NCBI RefSeq assembly: GCF_900096965.1 | Contig: NZ_FMYM01000013.1 | Location: 1 to 64,000 of the forward strand | Direction of reading: 5' to 3' | DNA length: 64,000 nt | Origin: Shouchella lonarensis | Lineage (GTDB): Bacteria; Bacillota; Bacilli; Bacillales; Bacillaceae_D | The notes under the pieces: generated by a model | The model's input: only the letters and a program-made list of their open reading frames with translations | Database searches by the model: none | Told to the model about the DNA's origin: nothing | Shown here: piece by piece, positions 39,209 through 48,736 of the stretch | How positions within the stretch are numbered: position 1 is the stretch's first letter | How the letters are laid out: each line of letters starts with the position of its first letter | Program-made: the position numbers and the translations under genes

Positions 39209-40786
39209 ATGGGAACGAACAAAAAATGGTTGTATGCATTCTCGGCGCTTGTATTTGCGGTCGTTTTAGCATCTTGCAGCGGTAGTTCTACAGATAAAAA
39301 CGCTAACAGTTCTGAGGGTGGTAGCCTCGTTATTGCGATGTCATCAGAAATCCCAGGGCTTGATCCGCATCAAATTAATGACATTCCATCAACGCAAGTA
39401 CAAGACCAGATTTATGAAACACTTGTGACGCTTAACCGCGAGATGGAACTAGAGCCAGTGCTGGCAAAGTCATGGGAAGTCAACGAAAATAAACTAACGT
39501 TTCAATTGCGTGAAGGAGTAAAGTTTCACGACGGAGAACCATTTAATGCCGAAGCAGTGAAGAAAAATATTGAACGTATTATGGATGAGCAAATTTCTTC
39601 CTTGCGCGCCTTCTTGTTTGAAGAAATAGAAGAAATAAATATAATTGATAATTACGAAATTGAATTTGTGACAGAAAAACCGTTTGCGCCACTCATTTAT
39701 AGTTTTGCTCATAGTGGTGGTAGCATGATTAGCCCAGCGATGATTGATGCAGATTACGAAGCGATGAAAAATGGTGAGCAACCATTCGTAACCGTTAATA
39801 AGAATCCGAGTGGAACAGGTTATTTTAAATATGAATCTGGCGTGCCGGGAACATCGGCCATTGTGTTGAAAAGGAATGAAAATTATTGGGGAGAAAAAGC
39901 TAAGCTTGATTCAGTCACATTTAAAACGGTTTCAGAAGGTGGTACCCGGATCGCTGAGGTTTTTACTGGGGATTCACATGTAGCCGAACCAGTTGACATT
40001 TCAAATGTGTCACAATTAGAAGCGAATAGTGATGCTGATTTACTTATCACAGATGGCATTTCAGCTTCAAACTACGGATTTCACGTGGAAAAGGAACCAT
40101 TTGATAATCCTGATGTTCGGCGAGCGATTGCGATGGCGATTGACAATGAAGCAATTTTGGAGAACATTATGGATGGTTATGGACGAATGGCAAGCGGTCC
40201 GATTCCTCCAGGTGTCTTCGGTTATGATGAATCAATTGAACCAATTCCATACGATCCAGAAGCAGCTAAACAGTTATTGGCTGACGCTGGGGTTGAAAAC
40301 TTATCGGTGAAGATCATGACAAATGATAACAATGAGACCCGACTGCAAATGGCGGAGTATATGCAAAGTGCTTTAGGAGAAATTGGTGTTAATGTTGAAG
40401 TCGTGTCGCAAGAGTGGGCGACTTATCTTGAAAGTACTGGTAATGGCGAGCATGAAATGTTTATCCTCGGTTGGACGTCACTCACTGGTGATGCTGATTA
40501 TGCGATGGCTCCGCTTTACCATACAGATAAGGCTGGTGCACCAGGAAACCGATCGTTTTATTCAAACAAGGAGCTTGATCAAATTCTAGAGGAAGCAGCT
40601 CGTGAGTTAGATGAGAATAAGCGCTTGGCTCTCTATAAAAAGGCGCAGGAAATTGCCATCGAAGAATTGCCGCTTGTGTATACGACGTATTCCCAGTATT
40701 TGAATGCTGTGCGGAAGGAAGTAAAAGATTTTTATCGTTCAGCTGATGGGAAGATCCTTTTGCATGAGACGTATATTGAGGAGTAA
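39209..40786 (+). CDS. Peptide-binding lipoprotein (SBP_bac_5), paralogue 3
   Basis: 525 residues starting MGTNKKWLYAFSALVFAVV, lipobox LASC (Cys near 25). Whole-length match to paralogue 2 (shared YEIEFVTE.PF.PL.YSFAHSGGSMISPA, PFDNPDVRRAIAMAIDN, GPIPPGVFGYDESI). ATG 39209 follows TGGGAGGA; the longer upstream frame is not used. Its end is followed, in the same frame and only one codon after the stop, by the small XRE gene, whose ribosome-binding site is inside this gene's last codons. Confidence 0.92.
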   Translation: MGTNKKWLYAFSALVFAVVLASCSGSSTDKNANSSEGGSLVIAMSSEIPGLDPHQINDIPSTQVQDQIYETLVTLNREMELEPVLAKSWEVNENKLTFQLREGVKFHDGEPFNAEAVKKNIERIMDEQISSLRAFLFEEIEEINIIDNYEIEFVTEKPFAPLIYSFAHSGGSMISPAMIDADYEAMKNGEQPFVTVNKNPSGTGYFKYESGVPGTSAIVLKRNENYWGEKAKLDSVTFKTVSEGGTRIAEVFTGDSHVAEPVDISNVSQLEANSDADLLITDGISASNYGFHVEKEPFDNPDVRRAIAMAIDNEAILENIMDGYGRMASGPIPPGVFGYDESIEPIPYDPEAAKQLLADAGVENLSVKIMTNDNNETRLQMAEYMQSALGEIGVNVEVVSQEWATYLESTGNGEHEMFILGWTSLTGDADYAMAPLYHTDKAGAPGNRSFYSNKELDQILEEAARELDENKRLALYKKAQEIAIEELPLVYTTYSQYLNAVRKEVKDFYRSADGKILLHETYIEE

Positions 40787-40789
40787 GTA

Positions 40790-40987
40790 ATGGAAAAAGG
40801 CCAATTAGGGATGAAAGATTTAACCCAAGAAGCATTAGCACGGGAAATTGGCGTAACGAGGCAAACGATTGGTTTAATTGAATCTGGAAAATATAATCCA
40901 AGTTTAGAGTTGTGTTTATCAATTTGTCATGTGCTTGATAAAACATTGGATCAATTGTTTTGGCGAGAGAAAGGCCATGAAACATAA
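40790..40987 (+). CDS. Short XRE-family helix-turn-helix regulator, N-terminally shortened
   Basis: 65 residues: LTQEALAREIGVTRQTIGLIESGKYNPSLELCLSICHVLDKTLDQLFW is the HTH_3 fold of the small YgzD-like regulators. The family normally has about ten more residues forming helix 1 (an LR.LREE.G-like stretch) before LTQE; here they are replaced by MEKGQLGMKD. A good ribosome-binding site (GAGGAG, six nt before ATG) lies at the end of the binding-protein gene, so it is translationally coupled to it. Truncation by rearrangement or a functional short form are both possible. Confidence 0.75.
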   Translation: MEKGQLGMKDLTQEALAREIGVTRQTIGLIESGKYNPSLELCLSICHVLDKTLDQLFWREKGHET

Positions 40988-41034
40988 AAAAAGCGCCATT
41001 TGTTCTCTGCTTCGAGACAAATGGCACTTTTTTA
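40985..41034. terminator. Bidirectional terminator between XRE gene and murG-like gene
   Basis: Large stem (GCGCCATTTGTTCTC against GAGACAAATGGCAC, with mismatches) flanked by A-run and T-run; it serves both convergent genes and contains their stop codons at its edges. Confidence 0.85.
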
Positions 41035-42096
41035 TGTTTGGACACGTGCTTGCAAGTCTTCCACAATCCGGCTGACAGCATCAGAAGCTCCGCTCGCGTT
41101 CATTGTTTCAATAAACAGTTGGCGGTTGTCGTATAATGAATGAATTTCTTTCATTAGTGAGTCCGTTGTTAAGTACTCTTCTTCAAGCATGGAAGCATAA
41201 CCATTTTTTACAAATGATTGTGCGTTTAAAATTTGGTCGCCACGACTTTGTGACTTAGGTAATGGGATAATTAACATTGGGATGTGTAAAGCAAGAAATT
41301 CAAAAATGGCATTAGAGCCACCACGCGTGACGACGAGGTCGGTCATCTGCAAAAGGTGTGACAAGTCTTCATGTACATATTCGTACTGTTGATATCCACG
41401 TTTCCCTTGCAGTGTAGGATCAACATTGCCTTTGCCGCAAATATGAATGACTTGATACGTCTGCGTGAGCGAGTCGAGCGCTTCGCGGATGGCCTCATTA
41501 ATTTTACTAGCGCCAAGGCTGCCACCCATGACAAGTAGCGTAGGACGTTCGCGACTAAAATGGGTCAAATGTAACCCTTGTTGACGAGTGCCAGTGAATA
41601 GGTCGGGGCGAATCGGCGAGCCGACGACGGTTGTTGAACTTTCAGGGAAATATGCGGCAGTCTCGGCAAATGATGTGTAAAACGTTTTGGCAAAATGTTT
41701 TGCGAGACGATTAGCTAGCCCTGGTGTAAAGTCACTCTCATGTAAGTGGACAGGAATGCCGAGCGAGGAGGCTGCGGCGACGACAGGGACAGTGACAAAG
41801 CCCCCTTTCGAAAAGACGACATGTGGTTTTTCGCGTTTTAAAATCTTTCGTGCTTGAAAAAAACCTTTTGCAACACGAAAAAGGTCAGTGAAGTTTTTTC
41901 TGTCCATGTAACGACGCAATTTACCGCTCGCAATTCCGTAGTAACGAACGGCGTTCTTTTCGATGAGTTCTTTTTCGATGCCTTCGTGTGAGCCGATGTA
42001 GGCGATGTCCCAAGACTCATCAAGTGCCTGCATAATGGCGAGATTCGGTGTGACATGCCCCGCAGAACCACCACCGGTAAAAATAACTTTTTTCAT
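41032..42096 (-). CDS. murG: MurG-like UDP-GlcNAc glycosyltransferase
   Basis: 354-residue GT28 enzyme: N-terminal MKKVIFTGGGSAGHVTPNLAI (GGGSAGHV loop), HESDFTPGLANRL, and C-terminal nucleotide-sugar site VTRGGSNAIFEFLALHIPMLIIPLP. MurG makes lipid II from lipid I at the inner membrane face. ATG 42096 follows AAAGGAAAGGG; the upstream extension is ignored. It is not in a dcw cell-wall cluster here, so it may be a second MurG as in B. cereus, or the only copy relocated. Convergent with the XRE gene; the next gene upstream on the same strand is a Yip1-like membrane protein 34 nt away. Confidence 0.85.
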   Translation of the reverse strand: MKKVIFTGGGSAGHVTPNLAIMQALDESWDIAYIGSHEGIEKELIEKNAVRYYGIASGKLRRYMDRKNFTDLFRVAKGFFQARKILKREKPHVVFSKGGFVTVPVVAAASSLGIPVHLHESDFTPGLANRLAKHFAKTFYTSFAETAAYFPESSTTVVGSPIRPDLFTGTRQQGLHLTHFSRERPTLLVMGGSLGASKINEAIREALDSLTQTYQVIHICGKGNVDPTLQGKRGYQQYEYVHEDLSHLLQMTDLVVTRGGSNAIFEFLALHIPMLIIPLPKSQSRGDQILNAQSFVKNGYASMLEEEYLTTDSLMKEIHSLYDNRQLFIETMNASGASDAVSRIVEDLQARVQT

Positions 42097-42130
42097 AGAG
42101 ACCCTTTCCTTTTCAAAAAAAGTAGTTGAT

Positions 42131-42739
42131 TTAAACAAAGAGTTGTACGAGTAAATCTAATGCAATGACACAGATAAAACCTATGCCAATAAAAACGGTG
42201 AGCACTAAAAATGCGCGCCACAATTTGACTTGTTGTGCCTCTGCCAAAGCAATGAGGAAGACAACCATTATCCACACATCGGCAATGCCGATAAGGAACG
42301 AGTACGCTTGCAAGATTGGTGTCAGTGTAGCCGATTTAAAAAAGTGGAGATTGAGTGCAATGATGGTAAAGTAACCGACTTTAAAAAAACCAAGTAGAAT
42401 CCCCGGCATAAATAAAGCGAATAACAACGATTTCCGTGTGGCCGTCACATCACCGTTACCGCCATATAATGAACCGATGCGGCCAACAAGTGCACCTGCT
42501 CCATAATATAGAATAGGGCCAAAGAATGAACCTATGATACCGATAAGGAAAAGCTGGAACAACGAAACTTCCCCGAGGAGTGTAAAGGTTTGAAGTCGTT
42601 GATAGGATAGCGTGGTTAAAAACCCAAATATCAATGATAAAATAACGACGGCTCTTTTATGTAAGTCGTGCGTAAGTGCATCACGAATGACCGCTCTGGG
42701 GCGTAGCCAAATGTATGTCCACGGGTTTGGTGTGTGCAA
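42131..42739 (-). CDS. Yip1-like integral membrane protein
   Basis: About 202 residues with five or so transmembrane segments; the N-terminal NPWTYIWLRPRAVIRDAL is typical of bacterial Yip1 (DUF1282-like) proteins. TTG start at 42739 after GAAGGTGATCGA. Probably in an operon with the MurG-like gene. Function unknown. Confidence 0.75.
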   Translation of the reverse strand: MHTPNPWTYIWLRPRAVIRDALTHDLHKRAVVILSLIFGFLTTLSYQRLQTFTLLGEVSLFQLFLIGIIGSFFGPILYYGAGALVGRIGSLYGGNGDVTATRKSLLFALFMPGILLGFFKVGYFTIIALNLHFFKSATLTPILQAYSFLIGIADVWIMVVFLIALAEAQQVKLWRAFLVLTVFIGIGFICVIALDLLVQLFV

Positions 42740-42910
42740 TCGATCACCTTCTTTTCTTCCGCTATTTTGTTTATCATACCATGTTATACTAAAAGAGCTC
42801 AATGCCATCTTTATTTGGTTGCTGTCAGTGCTGGAAAAAATCGCTCATAATGCGTATGATAAGGATAGATGATTTTGAAATGGCTAGCAGGATGAAAAGG
42901 GGAGATCAAG

Positions 42911-44230
42911 TTGCCGACGTTATCCATTCTCGGTTTAGGCGCAGGAGAGTTATCACAATTACCGTTAGGGTTGTACCGGACACTCAAGCAGGCAGATATA
43001 TTGTTTGTGCGTACAGCGGATCACCCAGTATTAATCGAACTTGCTGCAGAAGGGGTGCAGTATGTATCTTTTGACGAGATATATGAAAGGCATGAGCAAT
43101 TTGAAGATGTGTATAAAGAGATTGCAAGTCAATTGTTACAAGAGGCGCAGCAACGCGATATTTTATACGCGGTACCAGGGCACCCGTTTGTCGCAGAACG
43201 AACGGTTCAGTTATTACATGAACAAGCGGCTCATGCACAAGTGACATTAAAGGTACTTGGTGGTGCCTCATTTTTAGATGCAATGTACAGTGCCCTTGCA
43301 GTAGATCCCATTGACGGTTGTCAAATCGTTGATGGCACTGCGTTAAAACAAGATGAGCTGCAATTGACGCAACATATCATCATTGTACAAGTGTATGATA
43401 CGTTGATTGCTTCTGATGTCAAGCTTACGTTAATGGCGCGTTTACCGGATGATTATGAAGTTGTAATTACCACTGCAGTCGGCACCACCGATGAGTCACT
43501 TACCCGTGTACCATTGTATGCGCTTGACCGTCACGCAACATTGAACAATTTAACCGCTGTGTATGTACCTCCGGTGAAAGAAGAGGTGCTTTTATATCAA
43601 GACTTTGCTTATCTCCGCCGAGTGATTGCCACGTTACGCGGTCCGAATGGTTGCCCTTGGGATCGAAAACAAACGCATATGTCGCTTAAAAAATATTTGT
43701 TAGAGGAAGCGTATGAGGTGTTTGCGGCGATTGACGAGGAGGACGATGAACACCTTGTTGAAGAATTAGGAGATGTATTACTTCAAGTGTTGCTCCATGC
43801 CCAAATTGGTGAGGACGAGGGTTATTTCTCTGTTGATGATGTGATTGGCACATTGACGGAAAAGATGATTCGCCGCCATCCGCATGTATTTGCAGAAAAT
43901 ACACTTGAGACAGCAGACGAGGTCGCTGCGCAGTGGGAAGAAATTAAGAAGACAGAACAAGGTACAAAAGCGGCGAAGACGGTGCCAAAAAGTTTGCCAG
44001 CGCTCATGCGTGCAGAGGAAATCGTCAAGCGCACCGCCGTGCAGACCGGTGTGTGGGCGCAGTTAACAGAGCAGCTTGCAGTACTGCACGATATAAAAGG
44101 TACGAGCGACAGTCGTATGTTAGAGAAATCTCTTGGAGAAATGTTCATTGCTGTAGTGCAAGTTGCCCGACATGAAAATATTTCCCCGGAAATGGCATTG
44201 CAAAACGCATTAGATGCATTGATAGATTGA
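42911..44230 (+). CDS. yabN: YabN: tetrapyrrole methylase-like / MazG NTP pyrophosphohydrolase
   Basis: 439 residues. N-terminal SAM-dependent methylase fold (about 1-215; ILGLGAGELSQLPLGLYRTL, YAVPGHPFVAERT), then a MazG domain (about 230-340) with EEAYEVFAAIDEEDDEHLVEELGDVLLQVLLHA, including the metal-binding EExxE/ExxD pattern. The second MazG-like domain at the C-terminus is short and has lost the acidic motif (WAQLTEQLAVLHDI...KSLGEMFIAVVQVA). B. subtilis YabN is longer, about 489. TTG start behind AAAAGGGGAGATCAAG. Followed by rqcP, the usual neighbour. Confidence 0.92.
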   Translation: MPTLSILGLGAGELSQLPLGLYRTLKQADILFVRTADHPVLIELAAEGVQYVSFDEIYERHEQFEDVYKEIASQLLQEAQQRDILYAVPGHPFVAERTVQLLHEQAAHAQVTLKVLGGASFLDAMYSALAVDPIDGCQIVDGTALKQDELQLTQHIIIVQVYDTLIASDVKLTLMARLPDDYEVVITTAVGTTDESLTRVPLYALDRHATLNNLTAVYVPPVKEEVLLYQDFAYLRRVIATLRGPNGCPWDRKQTHMSLKKYLLEEAYEVFAAIDEEDDEHLVEELGDVLLQVLLHAQIGEDEGYFSVDDVIGTLTEKMIRRHPHVFAENTLETADEVAAQWEEIKKTEQGTKAAKTVPKSLPALMRAEEIVKRTAVQTGVWAQLTEQLAVLHDIKGTSDSRMLEKSLGEMFIAVVQVARHENISPEMALQNALDALID

Positions 44231-44249
44231 AATAAGGGAGAGAACGTAA

Positions 44250-44513
44250 ATGAGACTAGATAAATTTTTAAAAGTATCGCGGTTAATTAAACGTCGTACG
44301 TTAGCAAAAGAAGTGAGTGAACAAGGAAGAATTTCTGTAAATGGACAAGTTGCAAAAGCAAGTACGGTCATAAAGGCAGGGGATGAACTAGTCATTCGTT
44401 TTGGCCAAAAATTTGTGACCGTGCGAATTGATGACGTCCGTGAACATACAAGAAAAGAGGAAGCGGGTGAAATGTATACAATTGTAAAAGAAGAAACAAT
44501 CTCGTCCGAGTGA
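44250..44513 (+). CDS. rqcP: RqcP (YabO), S4-domain ribosome quality-control factor
   Basis: 87-residue Hsp15-like S4 protein: MRLDKFLKVSRLIKRRTLAKEVSEQGRISVNGQ. In B. subtilis YabO/RqcP helps RqcH add alanine tails on stalled 50S-peptidyl-tRNA complexes. ATG after AAGGGAGAG, 19 nt behind yabN. The gene's stop codon lies in the loop of its own terminator. Confidence 0.93.
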   Translation: MRLDKFLKVSRLIKRRTLAKEVSEQGRISVNGQVAKASTVIKAGDELVIRFGQKFVTVRIDDVREHTRKEEAGEMYTIVKEETISSE

Positions 44514-44534
44514 GGACGAGATTGGGATTTTTTT
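44497..44534 (+). terminator. Intrinsic terminator of yabN-rqcP
   Basis: 11-bp stem CAATCTCGTCC/GGACGAGATTG, loop GAGTGA holding the rqcP stop codon, followed by GGATTTTTTT. Confidence 0.9.
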
Positions 44535-44547
44535 ATGCTGTGCCAGT

Positions 44548-45817
<1,270 letters not shown>

Positions 45818-45824
45818 TTTTAGT

Positions 45825-45853
45825 ATCTTAGCATAAGATAAGAGCAGATGCAA
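45825..45853 (-). promoter_or_regulatory. Promoter of the trpS T-box transcript
   Basis: Minus strand TTGCAT (45848-45853), 17 nt, TAAGAT (45825-45830) with an upstream TGC extension of the -10. Confidence 0.65.
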
Positions 45854-45883
45854 GGAAATGCGTTTCTTCAGCATTAATTAATA

Positions 45884-45920
45884 GGATGTAGCAAGGTCGT
45901 TTACACGCATTGCTACATCC
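45884..45920 (-). terminator. Hairpin after the exported MazG-like gene
   Basis: Perfect 11-bp stem GGATGTAGCAA/TTGCTACATCC with a 15-nt loop, 14 nt after the gene's stop. T-run weak (TATTAATTAAT), so efficiency is uncertain. Confidence 0.55.
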
Positions 45921-45933
45921 GAGTTTTAACAGT

Positions 45934-46716
45934 TTAGTTAAGTCTTTCAATATTCTTTTTAGCGATATCTACCATGTTTAGATCATAGATTTGTGCTAAC
46001 CATTTTAAGGCGTACATGACACGGTTTGTATAAGTATCAGGAATTTGATTAGGATCATCGGAGCTATCGTTTTCTAATAAAATACTTACTTTCTCTGCAT
46101 CTTCGTGAAACATGTAAGAGATTGGATCAAAGTTAGGTGGGTTACTATGCGCATCTGCACCAAGTATGCGATATACGTGTGACAAATGCCATAAAACGTC
46201 TCCTAATTTTTCTTCAAGTTCGTCCAAATCAATATGTTGGTCGCCCCCTCTTTGAATGATTTCTTTTACTGCGCTAACTTCTTCTAACAGGTTGGTATGA
46301 TGGTGGTCAACAGTATCTCTTTCTGGATCTGCTGCATGAGACGTGAACGCTACGTACCTTTTAAATGTCAGCGGCTTTGCCTTTTCTGTACAACCGACCA
46401 CAATATCAATTGTACGTTGAATGAACTCACCGTATTCATGCTCTATTGCAAGAATTGCTTTGTACATAGCGGGTTTATTTGTTTCAAATTCATCAATAAA
46501 TACGTACATTTCATCAGTAATGTCATTGCCGTCTTTGTCGACTGCCGAGAAGTTATCTTCTAAGACTTTGATTGCATCGCCACCAATTGCTACACAGATA
46601 ATGTCTGGTCCAGTGATAATCGGCAGTGTTTCTGTTGCATGATTTGCTGCTAAGGCAGTTCCTGACATAAAGATAGCGATGACGGCTAGTAACGAGACAA
46701 GCCCCTTTTTAAACAT
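45934..46716 (-). CDS. Exported protein with Ig-like and degenerate MazG-like domains
   Basis: 260 residues. A signal peptide (FKKGLVSLLAVIAIFMSGTALA, cleavage ALA-A near 23) implies secretion. Residues about 31-108 look like a small beta-sandwich of the DUF5011/HYR type (DNFSAVDKDGNDITD, NKPAMYKAILAIEHEYGE). Residues about 115-260 follow the MazG-like pattern: LTFKRYVAFTSHAA, NLLEEVSAVKEIIQRG (145-146 EE), DELEEKLGDVLWHL (Asp173) and the closing DLNMVDIAKKNIERL. Two catalytic acidic positions are changed: the third Glu of EExxE is Ala149 and the Glu of ExxD is Lys170. Two Cys (41, 109) could form a disulfide. An exported member of this normally cytosolic family is unusual; a binding role is more likely than hydrolysis. 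ATG with AAAGGAGC; divergent from rtcB. Confidence 0.7.
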   Translation of the reverse strand: MFKKGLVSLLAVIAIFMSGTALAANHATETLPIITGPDIICVAIGGDAIKVLEDNFSAVDKDGNDITDEMYVFIDEFETNKPAMYKAILAIEHEYGEFIQRTIDIVVGCTEKAKPLTFKRYVAFTSHAADPERDTVDHHHTNLLEEVSAVKEIIQRGGDQHIDLDELEEKLGDVLWHLSHVYRILGADAHSNPPNFDPISYMFHEDAEKVSILLENDSSDDPNQIPDTYTNRVMYALKWLAQIYDLNMVDIAKKNIERLN

Positions 46717-46880
46717 AAAAACAGCTCCTTTAATGATTAGTTTTAAACACTTTACACACTAACACTTTGTTATTAAAATTGCAAACAGTTTAATTGGTGC
46801 GAGACCGCGGCAGAAGGTAGCATTAAACAAAGAAAGGCCTGTATAATAGGTTGCAGAAGAGATAGAAGGAGAGAGAAAAA

Positions 46881-48104
46881 ATGTACAAAGAAATAAAAGG
46901 TGTCAAAGTATGGGGCAGCCCCCTAGAGAGTGCGGTGGACCAAGCGGTCACATGTGCGAATCACGGTGACGTGGAGCAAGTATTGTTAATGGCAGACCAT
47001 CATAAAGGATACAGTCAACCTGTCGGTGGTGTGGTTGTATATCGCAACCAAATCTCACCTTCAGGGGTTGGATATGATATTGCTTGTGGAAATAAGGCAG
47101 TGAAAACGAATGTAAAGTATACCGACATGAAGGCTCACCTGCCTAGGATCATGGATGACATTGCAAAAACGGTCTCTTTTGGGGTTGGGAGGAGCAACCA
47201 AGAAAAAGTTGATCACGAACTCTTTGATGATCCTGACTGGGCTGTATATAAAGAAATAGGTAAGCAAGAGCATGACAAATTAAAATCCTTAGCTAAAAAA
47301 CAGTTAGGTACAGTTGGCAGTGGGAATCACTTTGTTGATATATTTGTTGAAGAGGAGACAGATGATGTTTGGGTAGCGAATCATTTTGGTAGCCGTGGTT
47401 TTGGTCATAAAACGGCAAGTGGTTTTCTAAATTTAGCAAAGGGGCATAAATTCTCTGACAAGGTAAAGGGTGAGCGAATGGAGGACGCGCCAACATTGCT
47501 AGATTTAGACTCTGACATTGGTGATATGTACTACCGTGCAATGCAGTTAGCAGGGAAATACGCTTACGCTGGCCGAGATTATGTCATCGGAAAAGTGTTG
47601 CAAGTTTTGCAAGCTGACGCTGTTTTTTCGGTTCATAACCATCATAACTATGCGTGGAAAGAAACGCATGGAGATGAAGAATATGTGGTTGTAAGAAAAG
47701 GGGCAACGCCATCAGCGCCGGGCCAATGGGGATTCATCGGTGGTAGTATGGGTGATATTTCCGTGGTGGTACGTGGTGTTGAGAGCGAGGAAAACCGAGA
47801 GGCATTTTATAGTACGGTTCATGGTGCTGGCCGAATCATGAGTCGAACAGAAGCTGCGGGGAAAATGAACTGGAAAACGCGGACGAGAAGCGGTGGCAAA
47901 GTGACGGTGGATCAGATGCAACAGGCCATTGATTCATATGGGGTTGAATTACGTGGCGGCGGAACGGATGAAAGTCCTTTTGTTTATAAAAAGTTAGCAA
48001 ATGTATTAGACGCGCATAAAAATACATTGAGCATCGAACACGTATTGCGCCCTGTCGGTGTATGTATGGCTGGAGCAGAAGAATTTGATCCATATAAAGA
48101 TTAA
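46881..48104 (+). CDS. rtcB: RtcB-family RNA ligase
   Basis: 407-residue RtcB: GVGYDIACGNKAVKT (metal-binding Cys), GTVGSGNHFVDI, SVHNHHNYAWKE (metal His), VVRKGATPSAPGQWGFIGGSMGD, and STVHGAGRIMSRTEA, where the His of HGAGR is the guanylylated residue in characterised RtcB. It joins 2',3'-cyclic phosphate or 3'-phosphate to 5'-OH RNA ends using GTP and Mn2+. ATG behind AGAAGGAGAGAG, with TATAAT 40 nt upstream. No archease gene adjoins it. RtcB is sporadic in Bacillales; its role is probably RNA repair. Confidence 0.93.
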   Translation: MYKEIKGVKVWGSPLESAVDQAVTCANHGDVEQVLLMADHHKGYSQPVGGVVVYRNQISPSGVGYDIACGNKAVKTNVKYTDMKAHLPRIMDDIAKTVSFGVGRSNQEKVDHELFDDPDWAVYKEIGKQEHDKLKSLAKKQLGTVGSGNHFVDIFVEEETDDVWVANHFGSRGFGHKTASGFLNLAKGHKFSDKVKGERMEDAPTLLDLDSDIGDMYYRAMQLAGKYAYAGRDYVIGKVLQVLQADAVFSVHNHHNYAWKETHGDEEYVVVRKGATPSAPGQWGFIGGSMGDISVVVRGVESEENREAFYSTVHGAGRIMSRTEAAGKMNWKTRTRSGGKVTVDQMQQAIDSYGVELRGGGTDESPFVYKKLANVLDAHKNTLSIEHVLRPVGVCMAGAEEFDPYKD

Positions 48105-48224
48105 TTTGGACGAATTTATTAACATAAATAAATAAAAAAACAATAAAATAGTTCCTTTGTGTTTATTTTGGTGGTAATATAAACATGTATCATCAAAATT
48201 AACATAGAACGGAGCGATTGGAGC

Positions 48225-48599
48225 ATGAAAACACTGAAAAAGGTTGCCGCAGTCATTTTTATTTCTTTCTTTGTATTATCTGCCTCAAATGATGTATACG
48301 GGTTTTCGGAGCTTAGTTTAACACCAACAGACCGGACAATTTTTTCTCAATCCTATCATTTAGATCAATACTCTTATTTTGGTTGGGACGTTGAAACCCT
48401 CCAAAATAGCCGCTATCCGGTTTTTTATGAAATTGTTAAAGATGGTCGAGTAGTGAAGAGTGAAATGGTTGCAAAGGGTGCAAAGGCAAGCGGGTTAGAA
48501 ACATGGGGACCTGGAGAATATTTGCTTGTGCTTAAATGTGACACAGGTTATCGCAATGGCTGTTCAGCAAAGGGTTCGATTGCCATTGCCATGCATTAA
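48225..48599 (+). CDS. Small exported protein of unknown function
   Basis: 124 residues: a signal peptide (KKVAAVIFISFFVLSAS, cleavage near residue 26) then a beta-rich domain containing FGWDVETL, EIVKDGRVVKSEMVAKG and a C-terminal CDTGYRNGC that could form a disulfide. No family recognised. ATG behind CGGAGCGATTGGAGC. It stands alone between rtcB and a terminator. Confidence 0.7.
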   Translation: MKTLKKVAAVIFISFFVLSASNDVYGFSELSLTPTDRTIFSQSYHLDQYSYFGWDVETLQNSRYPVFYEIVKDGRVVKSEMVAKGAKASGLETWGPGEYLLVLKCDTGYRNGCSAKGSIAIAMH

Positions 48600-48609
48600 A
48601 CGTAACACA

Positions 48610-48674
48610 AAAAATCGCCTTTTTAGTCAAGTGTTGTAATGCTTGGTTACATAATGGGGCGATTTTTGTTTTTA
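48610..48674 (+). terminator. Terminator after the small exported protein
   Basis: AAAAATCGCC (48610-48619) pairs with GGCGATTTTT (48658-48667), enclosing a CAAG/CTTG inner stem; GTTTTT follows. Confidence 0.7.
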
Positions 48675-48736
48675 TTAAAGGTTGTATTTCTGTTGTTTAC
48701 GTAAGTTGCTATGTCTACTTTTTGGAGGTGGAAGTC

